Source of the DNA: Actinomycetota bacterium
GTDB taxonomy: Bacteria > Actinomycetota > Acidimicrobiia > Acidimicrobiales > RAAP-2
Assembly: GCA_021324045.1 (NCBI GenBank)
Contig: JAJPJV010000001.1
Coordinates: 1-64,000 of the forward strand
Direction: 5' to 3'
Length of the DNA stretch: 64,000 nucleotides
Part shown: positions 40,112 to 49,310 of the stretch, piece by piece
Layout of the letters: every line of letters begins with the position of its first letter
Numbering within the stretch: position 1 is the first letter of the stretch
The notes under the pieces: model-generated
What the model saw: the letters and a program-made list of their open reading frames with translations, nothing else
What the model was told of the DNA's origin: nothing
Database searches by the model: none
Program-made: the position numbers and the translations under genes

Positions 40112-40426
40112 CTACCTGGTAAATCGCGAAAACCCGGCACCTCGGACAACCACTTCAAGGCGTTCAGGGGCTCGCCCAGCCACTGCCGTGATCTCGCTCA
40201 AAATTTTCCCGCTCATCAGCCGGAGCTGCGTTGCCCATGCAGAATGATCCGCGCCAACAACCAGGACGTTGGTGCTCAGACGCAGCGGCTTCGCGTGCGC
40301 TGCGACAGCGGGCCCCGCGATCTTCTCCCAGTTGCCGAAGACTGCTGCAAACACCCGAGCATCTCCGCAGCCCAGCCGTTCCAGCAGCGACGCCATCCCT
40401 TCTTGGACCCGACGCGGGTCCATCGC
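40112..40426 (-). CDS. DUF721 family protein (DciA-like)
   Basis: About 104 aa of the DUF721/DciA family found between recF and gyrB in actinobacteria. Core: FGNWEKIAGPAVAAHAKPLR and VGADHSAWATQLRLMSGKIL. DciA-type proteins help load the replicative helicase DnaB in bacteria without DnaC, and the position in the replication cluster fits. ATG 40426 has AAGGGGAG upstream; the frame is open to 40597 but the extra part is Arg/Gly-rich and overlaps recF. Confidence 0.85.
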   Translation of the reverse strand, partial: AMDPRRVQEGMASLLERLGCGDARVFAAVFGNWEKIAGPAVAAHAKPLRLSTNVLVVGADHSAWATQLRLMSGKILSEITAVAGRAPERLEVVVRGAGFSRFTR

Positions 40427-40559
40427 TTCTCCCCTTGCTGCCGCCCCGATCAGCCCGCTCCTCCGCGTCGATTCGCCGCTCCCCCCCTGCCCGACTCTCC
40501 TCGCTTCGCTTCCCTGGGTTCGCCCTCGCGCACACTCCCCATCCACCAGCACCGCCCTC

Positions 40560-41705
40560 TCAGAGGTCCGCAGCCGCCAATTGCAGCGTCCGAACATCCA
40601 CTACTTGATCCACACCAACTCCTTTTGGGAGTCCATTCGCCGTCGTCAAGAACGCCTGCCCAACGGGCATCGCCTCCTTTAGCGCCCGCGCTCGCGTCTC
40701 ATCCAACTCGGAGAAGAGATCATCAAGCAACAAAAGCGGCACACGATGATCACGATCGATCACCAACTGATGCAATGCCATACGTAATGCTAGCGCGAGC
40801 GTCCGATGCTCTCCTTGCGATGCCTGTAGACGGGCCTCCCTGCTATCGAGATACAGGACCAAATCATCCCTGTGCGGTCCACATGTCGTTACACCACGAC
40901 GAATATCTTCGTCTCGACTTTCTCGTAACGCGTCTACTAGACGACCTTTCCAGGATCGTCGATACGATACACCTGCTCTCCCCTCAGAGGATGACATTCC
41001 GCCCTTACCCGTCGGAACGACAGAGGAATACAATGAATACAACTCACAGAAAACCGGTTCAAGCATGGACACAAGCTGCTCTCGATACTCAGCAAGCTTC
41101 GTGCCAGCGTTCGCCCACTCCTCATCCCAAACCTCCAGGCTACGCACCAGCGACGTCGACCGATGGCCCCCCGTCCGCCGCAACAACGCATTGCGCTGTT
41201 TGATGATTCGGTTAGCCACTTCGACTGTTTCCGGTCCGTTTACATCAACCAATCCCAAGGCATTATCGAGCAACAAGCGACGACCGGCTGGCGGGCCCTG
41301 GACAATCATCAGATCTTCCGGAGAAAAGATCGTCATCGGAACCAATGTTCGAATTTCTCGGGTCCTGACTGGCTGTCGGTTCAGTTGCAATCGAGAACGC
41401 TGGTCTCTACACAACTCCGTCTCGACAAGTAATTCCCGGTCATCACATCGAAACAGTGCACGAACTACAGCCGTATTCGATCCAGTTTGTATCAGGGCCT
41501 CTCGATCAACCACGCGGAAGGAGCGCTGATTGATCGCGTAGTAAATAGCTTCTAACAGGGTCGTCTTCCCGGCTCCATTCGGTCCGACAATCGCTGTCAT
41601 GCCTCGGAGTGGCGGTTCAAACGAACCGCAAAAGAAATTCCGAAAGTTGCGCAGCAAAAGGCGCTCAACACACGTGTGAGAACTGGTCGTTTGTCGGTCC
41701 ATCAA
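40560..41705 (-). CDS. recF: DNA replication/repair protein RecF
   Basis: 381 aa SMC-like ATPase that loads RecA at gapped DNA. Walker A IVGPNGAGKTTLLEAIYY, the family segment FSPEDLMIVQGPPAGRRLLL, the signature-like ASQGEHRTLALALRMA, and Walker B LLLLDDLFSELD. It starts 3 bp after the dnaN stop (ATG 41705 or 41702), so it is co-transcribed with dnaN. Confidence 0.96.
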   Translation of the reverse strand: MMDRQTTSSHTCVERLLLRNFRNFFCGSFEPPLRGMTAIVGPNGAGKTTLLEAIYYAINQRSFRVVDREALIQTGSNTAVVRALFRCDDRELLVETELCRDQRSRLQLNRQPVRTREIRTLVPMTIFSPEDLMIVQGPPAGRRLLLDNALGLVDVNGPETVEVANRIIKQRNALLRRTGGHRSTSLVRSLEVWDEEWANAGTKLAEYREQLVSMLEPVFCELYSLYSSVVPTGKGGMSSSEGRAGVSYRRSWKGRLVDALRESRDEDIRRGVTTCGPHRDDLVLYLDSREARLQASQGEHRTLALALRMALHQLVIDRDHRVPLLLLDDLFSELDETRARALKEAMPVGQAFLTTANGLPKGVGVDQVVDVRTLQLAAADL

Positions 41706-41708
41706 GAA

Positions 41709-42812
41709 TCAAGAAACCCGTACGGGCATTAGTAGGTACCGAAAATCGTCCGCATCCGATGATCGAACAGTGGCGGGTCGTGACGGATCATTCGTTTCGA
41801 TCACAACTTCGTCACTGTCAACCGCATCAACACCATCAATTAGGTACGCGGGGTTAAATGCAATCATTATCTCAGTACCCGAAAAATCACCATCAACTGT
41901 CTCGTTCGCGTCACCAATTTCATGCGAGATGACCGAAAGATCGACTCCTCCGGCTCTCATAGACAACCGGACCGGTGTTGTATTGTCTCGGACAAGTAGG
42001 CGCACACGACGCAAAGCGGCAAGAAGATTCTCCTTACCAACAGTAAGGGAATTTGGATAAGAATCAGGAATTAATCTTTGATAATCGGGATACTTTCCAT
42101 CCAAAATTCTTGTCGTGATCACGGCGTGGCCCTTCTTAAAAGCAATCTCATGTGGAGTAGAGATAACGCCGACACCCGAGTCCTCAGCAGCGTCTTTAGC
42201 GGTTATCCTTTGTAGCTCCATTAATGCACGTGCGGGAACCAGAATATCTTCTCGAACCGGCATTGCTTTAACGTCACGTAAATCCCGAAGAGCAAGTCGA
42301 TACGAGTCCGTTGCGACCAATCGCACCACTCCGTGGTCGTTCGTAAACAGAACAGCAGTGAGAATCGGCCGTGAATCATCAGTTGACGCTGCTCTCACCA
42401 CTTGACGCAAACCCGTGAGAAAGCTTGATCCCATCCACGCCATTGAATCCAACGGAATACCGATCGCAGGGAACTCCGCGACCGGATACGTCCGCAAACT
42501 GAAACGCGATCGACCGCCAGAAACTTCGACGACCTCATCGCCTGCTTCGAACGAAACGTTTCCGGGCTCCAGTGAGCGCACGACGTCCGTCGCCAACCGG
42601 GCTGGGATCACAGCACAACCGTCCGACAGGCCCACTACGTCACTTTCGACCCGGATGGTCAAATCGAGGTCTGTCCCCGTCGCGGTAAGACGGTCGCCTT
42701 GGCACGTGATCATGACGCCGGAGAGGACCGGAGATGAGGCACGGCCACTGACGGCGCGTGCAGCCGTTGCCAACATGTCGGACAGAGTGTCGCGTTCGGA
42801 TCGGAATTTCAT
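41709..42812 (-). CDS. dnaN: DNA polymerase III beta subunit (sliding clamp)
   Basis: 367 aa, forming the three-fold repeated clamp domain (first begins MKFRSERDTLSDMLATAARA; second with VRLVATDSYRLALRDL; the end is YLLMPVRVS). It tethers polymerase III to DNA and is the landing platform for many replication and repair proteins. It stands across the oriC spacer from dnaA in the usual dnaA-dnaN-recF order. Confidence 0.97.
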   Translation of the reverse strand: MKFRSERDTLSDMLATAARAVSGRASSPVLSGVMITCQGDRLTATGTDLDLTIRVESDVVGLSDGCAVIPARLATDVVRSLEPGNVSFEAGDEVVEVSGGRSRFSLRTYPVAEFPAIGIPLDSMAWMGSSFLTGLRQVVRAASTDDSRPILTAVLFTNDHGVVRLVATDSYRLALRDLRDVKAMPVREDILVPARALMELQRITAKDAAEDSGVGVISTPHEIAFKKGHAVITTRILDGKYPDYQRLIPDSYPNSLTVGKENLLAALRRVRLLVRDNTTPVRLSMRAGGVDLSVISHEIGDANETVDGDFSGTEIMIAFNPAYLIDGVDAVDSDEVVIETNDPSRPATVRSSDADDFRYLLMPVRVS

Positions 42813-43126
42813 GGCTGTTGAACAATGGGTTGCTTCTGTGGCACTGGTTGTTTAAAAGCGTTGTAGTGGTAGTAGGGGCTGGGAATTGTGGACAACAGGT
42901 GATACGGCGCTGGTCTAGACCGGAATTGCATGGGATGGGCGTTGTGGATGGTACTGGGTAGAAAGGTTGGGGTGGCGGGTGGTTCGGGTGGTGGTTGATG
43001 AGTCTTGGGGATTGCGGGGAATTACTCCGCAGGTGGCCTGGTTTCGTCCACAGGGTATGCCGAGGGATTGTCCCCAGGACGCGGTGAGGTAGTGGCTTGG
43101 AGGTCGGCGCGAGTTGGAGAGGAGGT
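42813..43126. other. oriC: dnaA-dnaN intergenic region, probable oriC
   Basis: 314-bp spacer with DnaA-box-like nonamers: TGTGGACAA at 42887-42895 (reverse of TTGTCCACA, perfect), TGTGGATGG at 42943-42951, TCGTCCACA at 43044-43052 and TTGTCCCCA at 43068-43076 (each near the actinobacterial consensus TTGTCCACA). A GGTCTAGACC palindrome lies at 42912-42921. The dnaA-dnaN spacer is where actinobacterial origins lie. The AT-rich unwinding element is not obvious. Confidence 0.7.
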
Positions 43127-44575
43127 TCATGTTCCAGATTTCAGTTGTAGGAGTAGGTCGGTCACCTGCTGATAAATCTGACGGCGCTCTTTCATTTGGT
43201 TGGTGATCTTTTCGACGGCATGAATGACCGTTGTGTGATCGCGGCCGCCGAAGATTCTCGCTATTGCGGGATAGCTGTAATCTGTGAGGTTTCGCACGAG
43301 ATACATTGCAACTTGGCGGGCGGTGACGAGGGGGCGTGTTCTACTCGGTCCGCAGAGTGCCTCGACAGTGAAGCCATAGCTGTTTGCGGTGGCTTCGAGG
43401 ATCATTTGTGGAGTAACGCGGCGTGGTTCTTCCGAGGAAAGGATATCTGAAAGAACGCGTTCGGCAAGGGAGAGCGAGATTGGTTCGTGGTTCAAACTCG
43501 CGAACGCTGTTACCCGGATGAGGGCTCCTTCGAGTTCGCGAATGTTATTTTTCACATGGGTAGCAATAAGTTCAAGGACGTCGTCAGGTATGTCGTCGCG
43601 ATCGGCTTCGGCTTTGGAGCGGAGAATTGCAAGGCGAGTTTCGAGATCGGGCGGGTCGATTTCAGTGATGAGCCCAGCAAGGAAGCGGCTTCGCAGTCGA
43701 TCTTCAAGTGTTTCGATGGATTTTGGAGGGCGATCACAGGTAAGGACAACTTGCTTTCCTGCACCATGGATATCGTTAAAGGTATGGAAGAATTCGTCTT
43801 GTAATCCTTCCTTATTTTCCATGAATTGGACATCGTCAATCAGTAAGACATCACACTGTCGATAACGGCGTTTGAACGCCATTTGCGTGGACATACGTAT
43901 TGAGTCGATGAATTCGTTGAGAAAGGTTTCGGTTGTAACGTAGAGAACTTTGCAGTGTGGGAAATTTTCCCGTACGTAGTTGCCGATGGCATGGAGGAGG
44001 TGGGTTTTTCCGAGTCCGGAGTCTCCATAGATAAATAAAGGATTGTAGGAACGGCCAGGCGTTTCTGCGACGGCCTGAGCGGCAGCATAGGCGAGGCGGT
44101 TAGAAGAGGCCGCGACAAATGTGTCAAAAGTGAAACGCGGATCGAGGATGACGGTGGGGGTATCGGGGGAGTTTGTCGGTCGGGAGGGGATGTCTGGGCC
44201 GGGGTTGGAGGTGCTGGGGGATGGTCGGGTGTCGGGGGTGGCGGAGGGGTTGTAGGGGTGGGGGATGCGGTTTGGGTGTTGTGGGGTGTCGCCCTGGGGG
44301 ATGGGTGGGGGGACCTGGTCGAGAACTTGTAGGCGGATCTGAACGGGGTGACCGGAGAGTGAGCGGAGGGTGTCCTCGATAAGGGGCAGGAAGCGGGAGG
44401 CAACCCGTTCGCGAATGGCCGTGTTGGGGACACCGAGGACGATCACCCCAGGTTCAGAAGGGTCGGGAGGAGAGAGTAGCTCGATGCCCGACAGCCACAT
44501 CTGCCATGTTGCCTCCGACACCTGTTCGCGTAGCGACGCGGTACAGCGTTTCCACAGTTGGTTACCGTCCTCCAC
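43127..44575 (-). CDS. dnaA: chromosomal replication initiator DnaA
   Basis: About 482 aa. Domain I (LWKRCTASLREQVSEATWQM) is followed by a long Pro/Ser/Thr-rich domain II, then the AAA+ domain (RFTFDTFVAASSNRLAYAA, Walker A GDSGLGKTHLLHAIG, Walker B VLLIDDVQF) and the DNA-binding domain IV (FGGRDHTTVIHAVEKI). GTG 44575 is preferred because GGAGG lies 5 nt upstream; GTG 44623 is the longest start but has no ribosome binding site and would place a DnaA-box cluster in coding sequence. Confidence 0.96.
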   Translation of the reverse strand: MEDGNQLWKRCTASLREQVSEATWQMWLSGIELLSPPDPSEPGVIVLGVPNTAIRERVASRFLPLIEDTLRSLSGHPVQIRLQVLDQVPPPIPQGDTPQHPNRIPHPYNPSATPDTRPSPSTSNPGPDIPSRPTNSPDTPTVILDPRFTFDTFVAASSNRLAYAAAQAVAETPGRSYNPLFIYGDSGLGKTHLLHAIGNYVRENFPHCKVLYVTTETFLNEFIDSIRMSTQMAFKRRYRQCDVLLIDDVQFMENKEGLQDEFFHTFNDIHGAGKQVVLTCDRPPKSIETLEDRLRSRFLAGLITEIDPPDLETRLAILRSKAEADRDDIPDDVLELIATHVKNNIRELEGALIRVTAFASLNHEPISLSLAERVLSDILSSEEPRRVTPQMILEATANSYGFTVEALCGPSRTRPLVTARQVAMYLVRNLTDYSYPAIARIFGGRDHTTVIHAVEKITNQMKERRQIYQQVTDLLLQLKSGT

Positions 44576-44603
44576 CTGCGCCTCCGCACGTGTGCTCCGC
44601 TGG

Positions 44604-44635
44604 CCATCCACAACGTGGTCCACAGCTGTGGAACG
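44604..44635. promoter_or_regulatory. DnaA-box-like cluster at the 5' end of dnaA
   Basis: Three overlapping TCCACA/TGTGGA elements: CCATCCACA (44604), TGGTCCACA (44616) and TGTGGAACG (44627). With the GTG 44575 start they lie in the dnaA leader, where DnaA autorepression sites are common. The match to TTGTCCACA is 7-8 of 9. Confidence 0.4.
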
Positions 44636-44858
44636 CGAGCCAGTATCTGGACAGTTGACGGTACACCGCGAGCGGTCCTCCGACTAGTGGGTGGGGGTGA
44701 TCGGGCTTACGATCTAGGGCAGGACTGGCTGGAGGAATGGAGCGTTGGCCCGTGGGTAGGGAGGCTATCGTGCTGGCTCTGTATCGGCAGGCCGGCGGGC
44801 GGGCTCGCAAGGGATACGAGCGTGTCGGCATGACGAATGAGCGAAGAGGTCGTAGGGG

Positions 44859-44993
44859 ATGAAGCGAACATATCAGCCAAACACGCGAAAGCGTGCCAAG
44901 ACCCATGGTTTTCGCCAGCGAATGGCCACCCGGAGTGGCCGGGCGATCCTCCGCGCGCGGCGGCTCAAGGGGCGTCGGCGGTTGACGGTTTAG
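44859..44993 (+). CDS. rpmH: 50S ribosomal protein L34
   Basis: 44 aa basic protein of the large subunit, with the L34 pattern: [33 protein letters not shown] and [13 protein letters not shown] 44859 follows an AGGGG motif. It is divergent from dnaA and 2 bp from rnpA, the standard rpmH-rnpA pair. Confidence 0.97.
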   Translation: MKRTYQPNTRKRAKTHGFRQRMATRSGRAILRARRLKGRRRLTV

Positions 44994-44995
44994 CG

Positions 44996-45385
44996 ATGCC
45001 CAACCAGACCGTCGGACGCATTCGCGATCGGCGGACACTGGCACGTCTCCGGCGTCCTGTTGGCCGAGCTGCGTCGGGCCCGATACGGGTGTCGTTCGTT
45101 CCGGTTATGCCCGGTCAGGGATGCCGACTTCCGATGGTAGGTTTTGCAGTTGGTCGCCGATGTGGAGGTGCTGTCGAACGCAATCGGCAGCGTCGCCGGC
45201 TACGGGCTGCCGTTCGGGAGGTCGCTGAGGGCTTGCCCCCCGGAAATTTCCTGGTCATCGCGGAGCGGGAAATTGCCGTGCTCCCGTATCGAGCTCTCGT
45301 GGAGGCGGTCGGTCAAGCGATGCGTCGGGCGGCTGGCGTCGAGGTTCCGTCGAGGTCGCAGAGAGTAGGACAGGATAGGAAGTAG
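44996..45385 (+). CDS. rnpA: ribonuclease P protein component
   Basis: 129 aa protein subunit of RNase P, which matures tRNA 5' ends with the catalytic RNA. The conserved RNR motif is in VERNRQRRRLRAAVREV and the N-terminal part is RIRDRRTLARLRR. ATG 44996 lies 2 bp after the rpmH stop; the frame is open 53 codons upstream but that part overlaps rpmH in another frame. Confidence 0.95.
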   Translation: MPNQTVGRIRDRRTLARLRRPVGRAASGPIRVSFVPVMPGQGCRLPMVGFAVGRRCGGAVERNRQRRRLRAAVREVAEGLPPGNFLVIAEREIAVLPYRALVEAVGQAMRRAAGVEVPSRSQRVGQDRK

Positions 45386-45389
45386 CCGA

Positions 45390-45680
45390 GTGGCGGCAGA
45401 AATCAAAGCAGCGGAAAGATCTGTTCGCGGGCCTGCCCAAGTTGCCCTCGGCCTCATCCGTCTTTATCAAGCAGGCCGTTCGGCGCCATCACCATGCCGT
45501 TTCTGGCCCACGTGTTCTGCATACACCATCGAAGCCATTGAACAGCTCGGACTGTGTCGTGGAGCTTGGCTTGGATTCAAGCGGTTGCTGCGCTGTCGGC
45601 CAGGAGGCGGTAGTGGCGTAGACCTTGTGCCGGGTCAAGAGCCGGGATCCCTATCGCAGAGCGAGCCGGTAGCGCGATGA
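45390..45680 (+). CDS. yidD: membrane protein insertion efficiency factor YidD
   Basis: 96 aa. The YidD pattern is plain: LIRLYQAGRSAPSPCRFWPT, CSAYTIEAIEQLGL, and GFKRLLRCRPGGGSGVDLVP with its three Cys. It helps YidC insert membrane proteins. GTG 45390 lies 4 bp after rnpA; its stop overlaps the yidC ATG by 4 nt. Confidence 0.93.
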   Translation: MAAEIKAAERSVRGPAQVALGLIRLYQAGRSAPSPCRFWPTCSAYTIEAIEQLGLCRGAWLGFKRLLRCRPGGGSGVDLVPGQEPGSLSQSEPVAR

Positions 45681-46816
45681 GCGGATCCGCTTTGTTAGTA
45701 GCTGCAGAGAATTCCCTGGTACACACCATCGGCGAGATTTTTCATCCGATTTTCGTCGCAGTTGGTGCGGTTCTTGCGTTCATCTATGGGCTTGTTCCGA
45801 ATTATGCGTTAGCGATCACATTGCTTACCCTTGTGATCATGTTGCTCCTGACTCCATTAACAGTCAAGAGCACGAAGTCCATGATCGCAATGCAGCGACT
45901 TCAACCCGAGATTAAGAAGCTTCAACAGAAATATAAGGGCGTTGAAAATCGGCAAAAACTGAATGAGGAGCTCATGCGCCTCTACAAGGAACAGGGAATT
46001 AGTCCCGCGGGGGGCTGTCTCCCGATGTTCCTACAAATGCCGTTTCTCATCATCCTCTACGACGTTATTCGGGGCCTCACGAATACCGTTACTGTACACA
46101 CCCATGGGCACGTAACCGTGCTGGTGAGCCCCCGTTATATACCGACAAGCTCTCGACTGTATCGCTCACTCGTTGCAGGGCATGGCACGATGAAGTCCTT
46201 CGGAATGGACCTTGCCCTCAAGCCTTTCTCTCATCACGCGAGTACCGTTGCCGCAATACCGTTCTTTGCTTTTATTGCGGTTGCTGTTGGGCTTCAATTT
46301 ATTCAGATGCGGCAGATGAATCAAAGAAGCCAGTCTGGACAAGTGAACCGGCAGATGCAGACAATGCAACGGATCATGCCGATCCTATTCGCTTATATTT
46401 ATTTTCTGATCCCTGCAGGGGTCGTATTGTACATGATTGTTTCCACGATCATTCGGATCCTAACCCAGGAGGTGCTTTTTCGGACCGGGATCGTTCAACC
46501 CGTCGGAGCAGAACGGCAGATCGGAGCGGTCAAGGCAAAGAGTCGGCCAGTTGCCGCCTCATCGCAGGCTGTCGTGCCGAGTGTGGTGGGATCTGGTGGT
46601 CAGTCGAAGGAAGAGCGTGGTGGTCGCGAGGAGCAACTCGCGCCTCCTGAAGTAGTCACAGGAGAGAAGAAGTTGCGAGTCCGTGCAAACGGGAGAGGAA
46701 CGGTTCCGGGACGTAGCGAGGTCACGGGGCAGGTCCGTAGGAGCGATTCAAGCGGTCAGTCGAAATCGAAAGTTCATCCTCGGTCGAAGGCGAAGCGGGC
46801 CCGAAAGGCGCGTTGA
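45677..46816 (+). CDS. yidC: membrane protein insertase YidC
   Basis: 379 aa, YidC/Oxa1 family. Hydrophobic segments at about 30-55 (FVAVGAVLAFIYGLVPNYAL), 56-75, then LPMFLQMPFLIILYDVIRGL and IPFFAFIAVAVGLQFIQM; the hydrophilic-groove Arg is expected in the LTPLTVKSTKSMIAMQRLQP region. The long basic tail (HPRSKAKRARKAR) probably contacts the ribosome. ATG 45677 overlaps the yidD stop. Confidence 0.95.
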   Translation: MSGSALLVAAENSLVHTIGEIFHPIFVAVGAVLAFIYGLVPNYALAITLLTLVIMLLLTPLTVKSTKSMIAMQRLQPEIKKLQQKYKGVENRQKLNEELMRLYKEQGISPAGGCLPMFLQMPFLIILYDVIRGLTNTVTVHTHGHVTVLVSPRYIPTSSRLYRSLVAGHGTMKSFGMDLALKPFSHHASTVAAIPFFAFIAVAVGLQFIQMRQMNQRSQSGQVNRQMQTMQRIMPILFAYIYFLIPAGVVLYMIVSTIIRILTQEVLFRTGIVQPVGAERQIGAVKAKSRPVAASSQAVVPSVVGSGGQSKEERGGREEQLAPPEVVTGEKKLRVRANGRGTVPGRSEVTGQVRRSDSSGQSKSKVHPRSKAKRARKAR

Positions 46817-46820
46817 CACC

Positions 46821-47801
46821 GTGGAGTGGGTTGAGATCGCAGCGCGGACAGTTGAGGAAGCGACAGAGATGGCGCTCGAGCAACTTGGTGTCGCGGAGAG
46901 TGACGCAGAGATCGTGGTGATCGGGGAACCGCGGGCAGGGTTGTTTGGGCGAATTCGCGGCGAGGCACGGGTGCGGGCACGAGTACGGCCAACGAGCCCC
47001 CGTCCGAAACGTCAGCGTCGAGAGCGGCCTCGGCGACGTCGTGATGGAGAACGGAGCGGTACTTCTCCGGAGGTCAAGGCAGCGACGGGTGAACAGGGCT
47101 CTCCCATTGGCCCGGAGGAGGCGCATGCCACCACTCCTTCGTTGGGACCGACAGATGGAGACGAGAGTCAGGCAATGTTGCGAAGGCCTGTCCGACGTCG
47201 ACGTCGACGCCGGCGTCGGCGAGGTAGCGAAAAAATAACGATGGCGCCAGGGGAAGCGGTGATGGAGCCGATGGAAACCCGAAGCGTGAATGGAGAACAG
47301 ACGATGACCGAGGGGGCAACCGTGGCAGAGGGGGCGGCGGCACTTGAAGAGCAGGCGGAAGTCGCGCGGGACTTTCTCCAGGGATTGCTCGGGGAGTACG
47401 GAATTTCGGCGACTGTAAACGCGAAGATTGTTGACGAGGAGACGATCGAAGTCTCGGCCGAGGGACAAGGCCTCGGACGACTAGTCGGGCCGAGGGGAGC
47501 GACGCTGGGGGCCCTTCAGGATGTGACGAGAACGGTAGTCCAACATCGGTTCGGTGGTCGTACGGGACGCATTCTCGTAGACGTAGCTGGCTATCGACAG
47601 AGGCGGATCGCAGCGCTCCAGCGCTTCACGCGCCAAGTTGCCGAAGAAACATTGCGGACCGGATTAGAGAGGGCGCTTGAACCGATGTCTCCCGCTGATC
47701 GCAAGGTCGTGCATGACACGATTAACGAGATCGCGGGTGTGGTAACACGTTCAGAAGGGGAAGACCCAGAGCGGTATGTCGTTATTGCACGTGCCGATTG
47801 A
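46821..47801 (+). CDS. jag: RNA-binding protein Jag/KhpB
   Basis: About 326 aa. Jag_N domain (VEWVEIAARTVEEATEMALE, GLFGRIRGEARVRARV), a long Arg-rich linker containing a run of ten Arg (47193-47222), then the KH domain with GPRGATLGALQD and the R3H domain (RVRRI-like AGYRQRRIAALQRF, SEGEDPERYVVI). KhpB binds RNA with KhpA and affects cell elongation. GTG 46821 lies 4 bp after yidC and is the family start. Confidence 0.92.
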   Translation: MEWVEIAARTVEEATEMALEQLGVAESDAEIVVIGEPRAGLFGRIRGEARVRARVRPTSPRPKRQRRERPRRRRDGERSGTSPEVKAATGEQGSPIGPEEAHATTPSLGPTDGDESQAMLRRPVRRRRRRRRRRGSEKITMAPGEAVMEPMETRSVNGEQTMTEGATVAEGAAALEEQAEVARDFLQGLLGEYGISATVNAKIVDEETIEVSAEGQGLGRLVGPRGATLGALQDVTRTVVQHRFGGRTGRILVDVAGYRQRRIAALQRFTRQVAEETLRTGLERALEPMSPADRKVVHDTINEIAGVVTRSEGEDPERYVVIARAD

Positions 47802-47882
47802 GAGTCGTGCTCGGCGGAGCTGGTGCATGTGCAGTGAATCGAGCAGTACGAGTCATGCGTCCGATCCGTTGCGAGCGCGGCG

Positions 47883-48530
47883 ATGGATAGTGTTGCCTGG
47901 AAATACGTTGAAGAGCTACAACCAACGCTGGAGCTCGCGCAAAAACTGGGCTTGATCGGTTCAGGAGGCGTTGAGCCGCATATTCGGCATTCGCTCGGCT
48001 ATGCGCACGTAATTCACCACGCTACCGGTTGGGTTGTCCCGCGCCGCGTTCTTGATTTGGGCTCCGGAGGTGGCTTGCCAGGGTTAGTCCTCGCCGTTTA
48101 CTGGAGGCAAAGTCGGCACACTTGGCTGGATGCTTCACGGAAGAGTGCGACATTCCTCCATCAAGCGATCGACCGTCATCACCTCAATGGTCACGTTTCT
48201 GTCATTTGTGAACGTGCTGAGACCATTGGGCGGCGTAGCGACCAACGCGGAACCTATGACGTTGTTGTGGCCCGAGCGTTTGCCGGTCCTGCGGTCACTG
48301 CCGAATGTGCGGCGGCATTCCTTGAGGTGGGAGGTGTACTAGTCGTTTCTGAGCCCCCTGGCACTCAGGCAAGTGACCGTTGGTCTGTAGATGCATTAAG
48401 CGAACTGGGGCTGGAGCCAAGGGCACGACTACGAACCGAGTTTGCATATCAGGTCTTCATCCAGCGCCGAAGCTGTCCGTCGCGGTATCCACGACGAGTC
48501 GGAATTCCTGGCAAACGCCCGCTCTTCTGA
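47883..48530 (+). CDS. rsmG: 16S rRNA (guanine-527 N7)-methyltransferase
   Basis: 215 aa SAM-dependent methyltransferase (GidB/RsmG). SAM motif VLDLGSGGGLPGLVLAVYW; later VSVICERAETIG and YDVVVARAFAG. Loss of RsmG confers low-level streptomycin resistance in other bacteria. Last gene of the rpmH-rnpA-yidD-yidC-jag block before the partition locus. Confidence 0.95.
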   Translation: MDSVAWKYVEELQPTLELAQKLGLIGSGGVEPHIRHSLGYAHVIHHATGWVVPRRVLDLGSGGGLPGLVLAVYWRQSRHTWLDASRKSATFLHQAIDRHHLNGHVSVICERAETIGRRSDQRGTYDVVVARAFAGPAVTAECAAAFLEVGGVLVVSEPPGTQASDRWSVDALSELGLEPRARLRTEFAYQVFIQRRSCPSRYPRRVGIPGKRPLF

Positions 48531-48569
48531 TCAGGCACTGACGTTGGTTCGTGTCGCAGAGCGGCGATG

Positions 48570-48615
48570 GTTTCACGTGGCACATTACGGTGAAACAGCA
48601 GGGTTCGTTGGGGAG
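48570..48615 (+). repeat. 46-bp parS-like direct repeat, copy 1
   Basis: Begins GTTTCACGTGGCACATTACG and continues into GTGAAACAGCAGGGTTCG. It differs from copy 2 at one base. The half-sites GTTTCAC and GTGAAACA are those of the ParB site TGTTTCACGTGAAACA, but they are pushed apart by an insert, so the match to a canonical parS is partial. Confidence 0.7.
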
Positions 48616-49310
48616 ATTCCATGACGATCACGTCGCGTTCTTGAGCGTCGCGGTCGCCCATGGCTCTCGTGGCGTCCAGTGTCCGAGCCGCTCGCTGAGC
48701 TACTCCCTCTTGGAGCGTTCGGTCAAGCTGGCAACGGCCTAGCGCAGGTGGTTGGCGTCTTCGCAGAGCTCGGCCGAGAGGTACTGTTCCTTCAGAGTCC
48801 AGATGAACCGGTCGGCTACCCCGATACACTACGTAGGCAGCGTCGTCGGCAAAGGAACCAATACCGGGCTCACCACTTCGTTGGGATCGCTCACCTGGCT
48901 CGGGATCAAGTCCTGACGGAGCGTGACCCTACCGGAAGTAGTTGACGACCGACAAGGACGAGGACCCACCCCCTAGCCGTCGGTCTTCGTCGAGGCCGTA
49001 AGGTGGCTTCCTTACGAGATGCTCTGTGTGCGGCGGAGGGAGCCCGGACCGTGCAGTGGCCGTCGTTCGCGAAGGGGCTGTCGGTGATCATCCGACGGAT
49101 CCGCTCGAGCAACTGGTCATCACTGATCTCGGTCGTCTAGCCTCGGTGGTAACCGAGAGCACCTCCACGCCGCCGGTGAACGGGACCTGCATCTCGGCGT
49201 TCACTTGCGTCGGCGGCATTGAGCGCCTCCTTGTTTCGGTCATTTTCATTCAGACCTCGTTCCTTGAGCGCAAGCTCCCCGATCATGGGTTCGGCTTCCC
49301 TTACGGGTGT
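48616..49310 (-). mobile_element. IS3-family transposase relic
   Basis: Degenerate IS3-type orfB on the minus strand between the two parS-like repeats. ERIRRMITDSPFANDGH is the HTH_21-like start of OrfB; GVADRFIWTLKEQYL, then after stop codons LTERSKRE and SERLGHWTPRE, match the conserved integrase end. In-frame stops and frameshifts make it dead. A fragment TRKEAEPMIGELALKERGLN upstream resembles an OrfA end. No terminal repeats were resolved. Confidence 0.65.
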
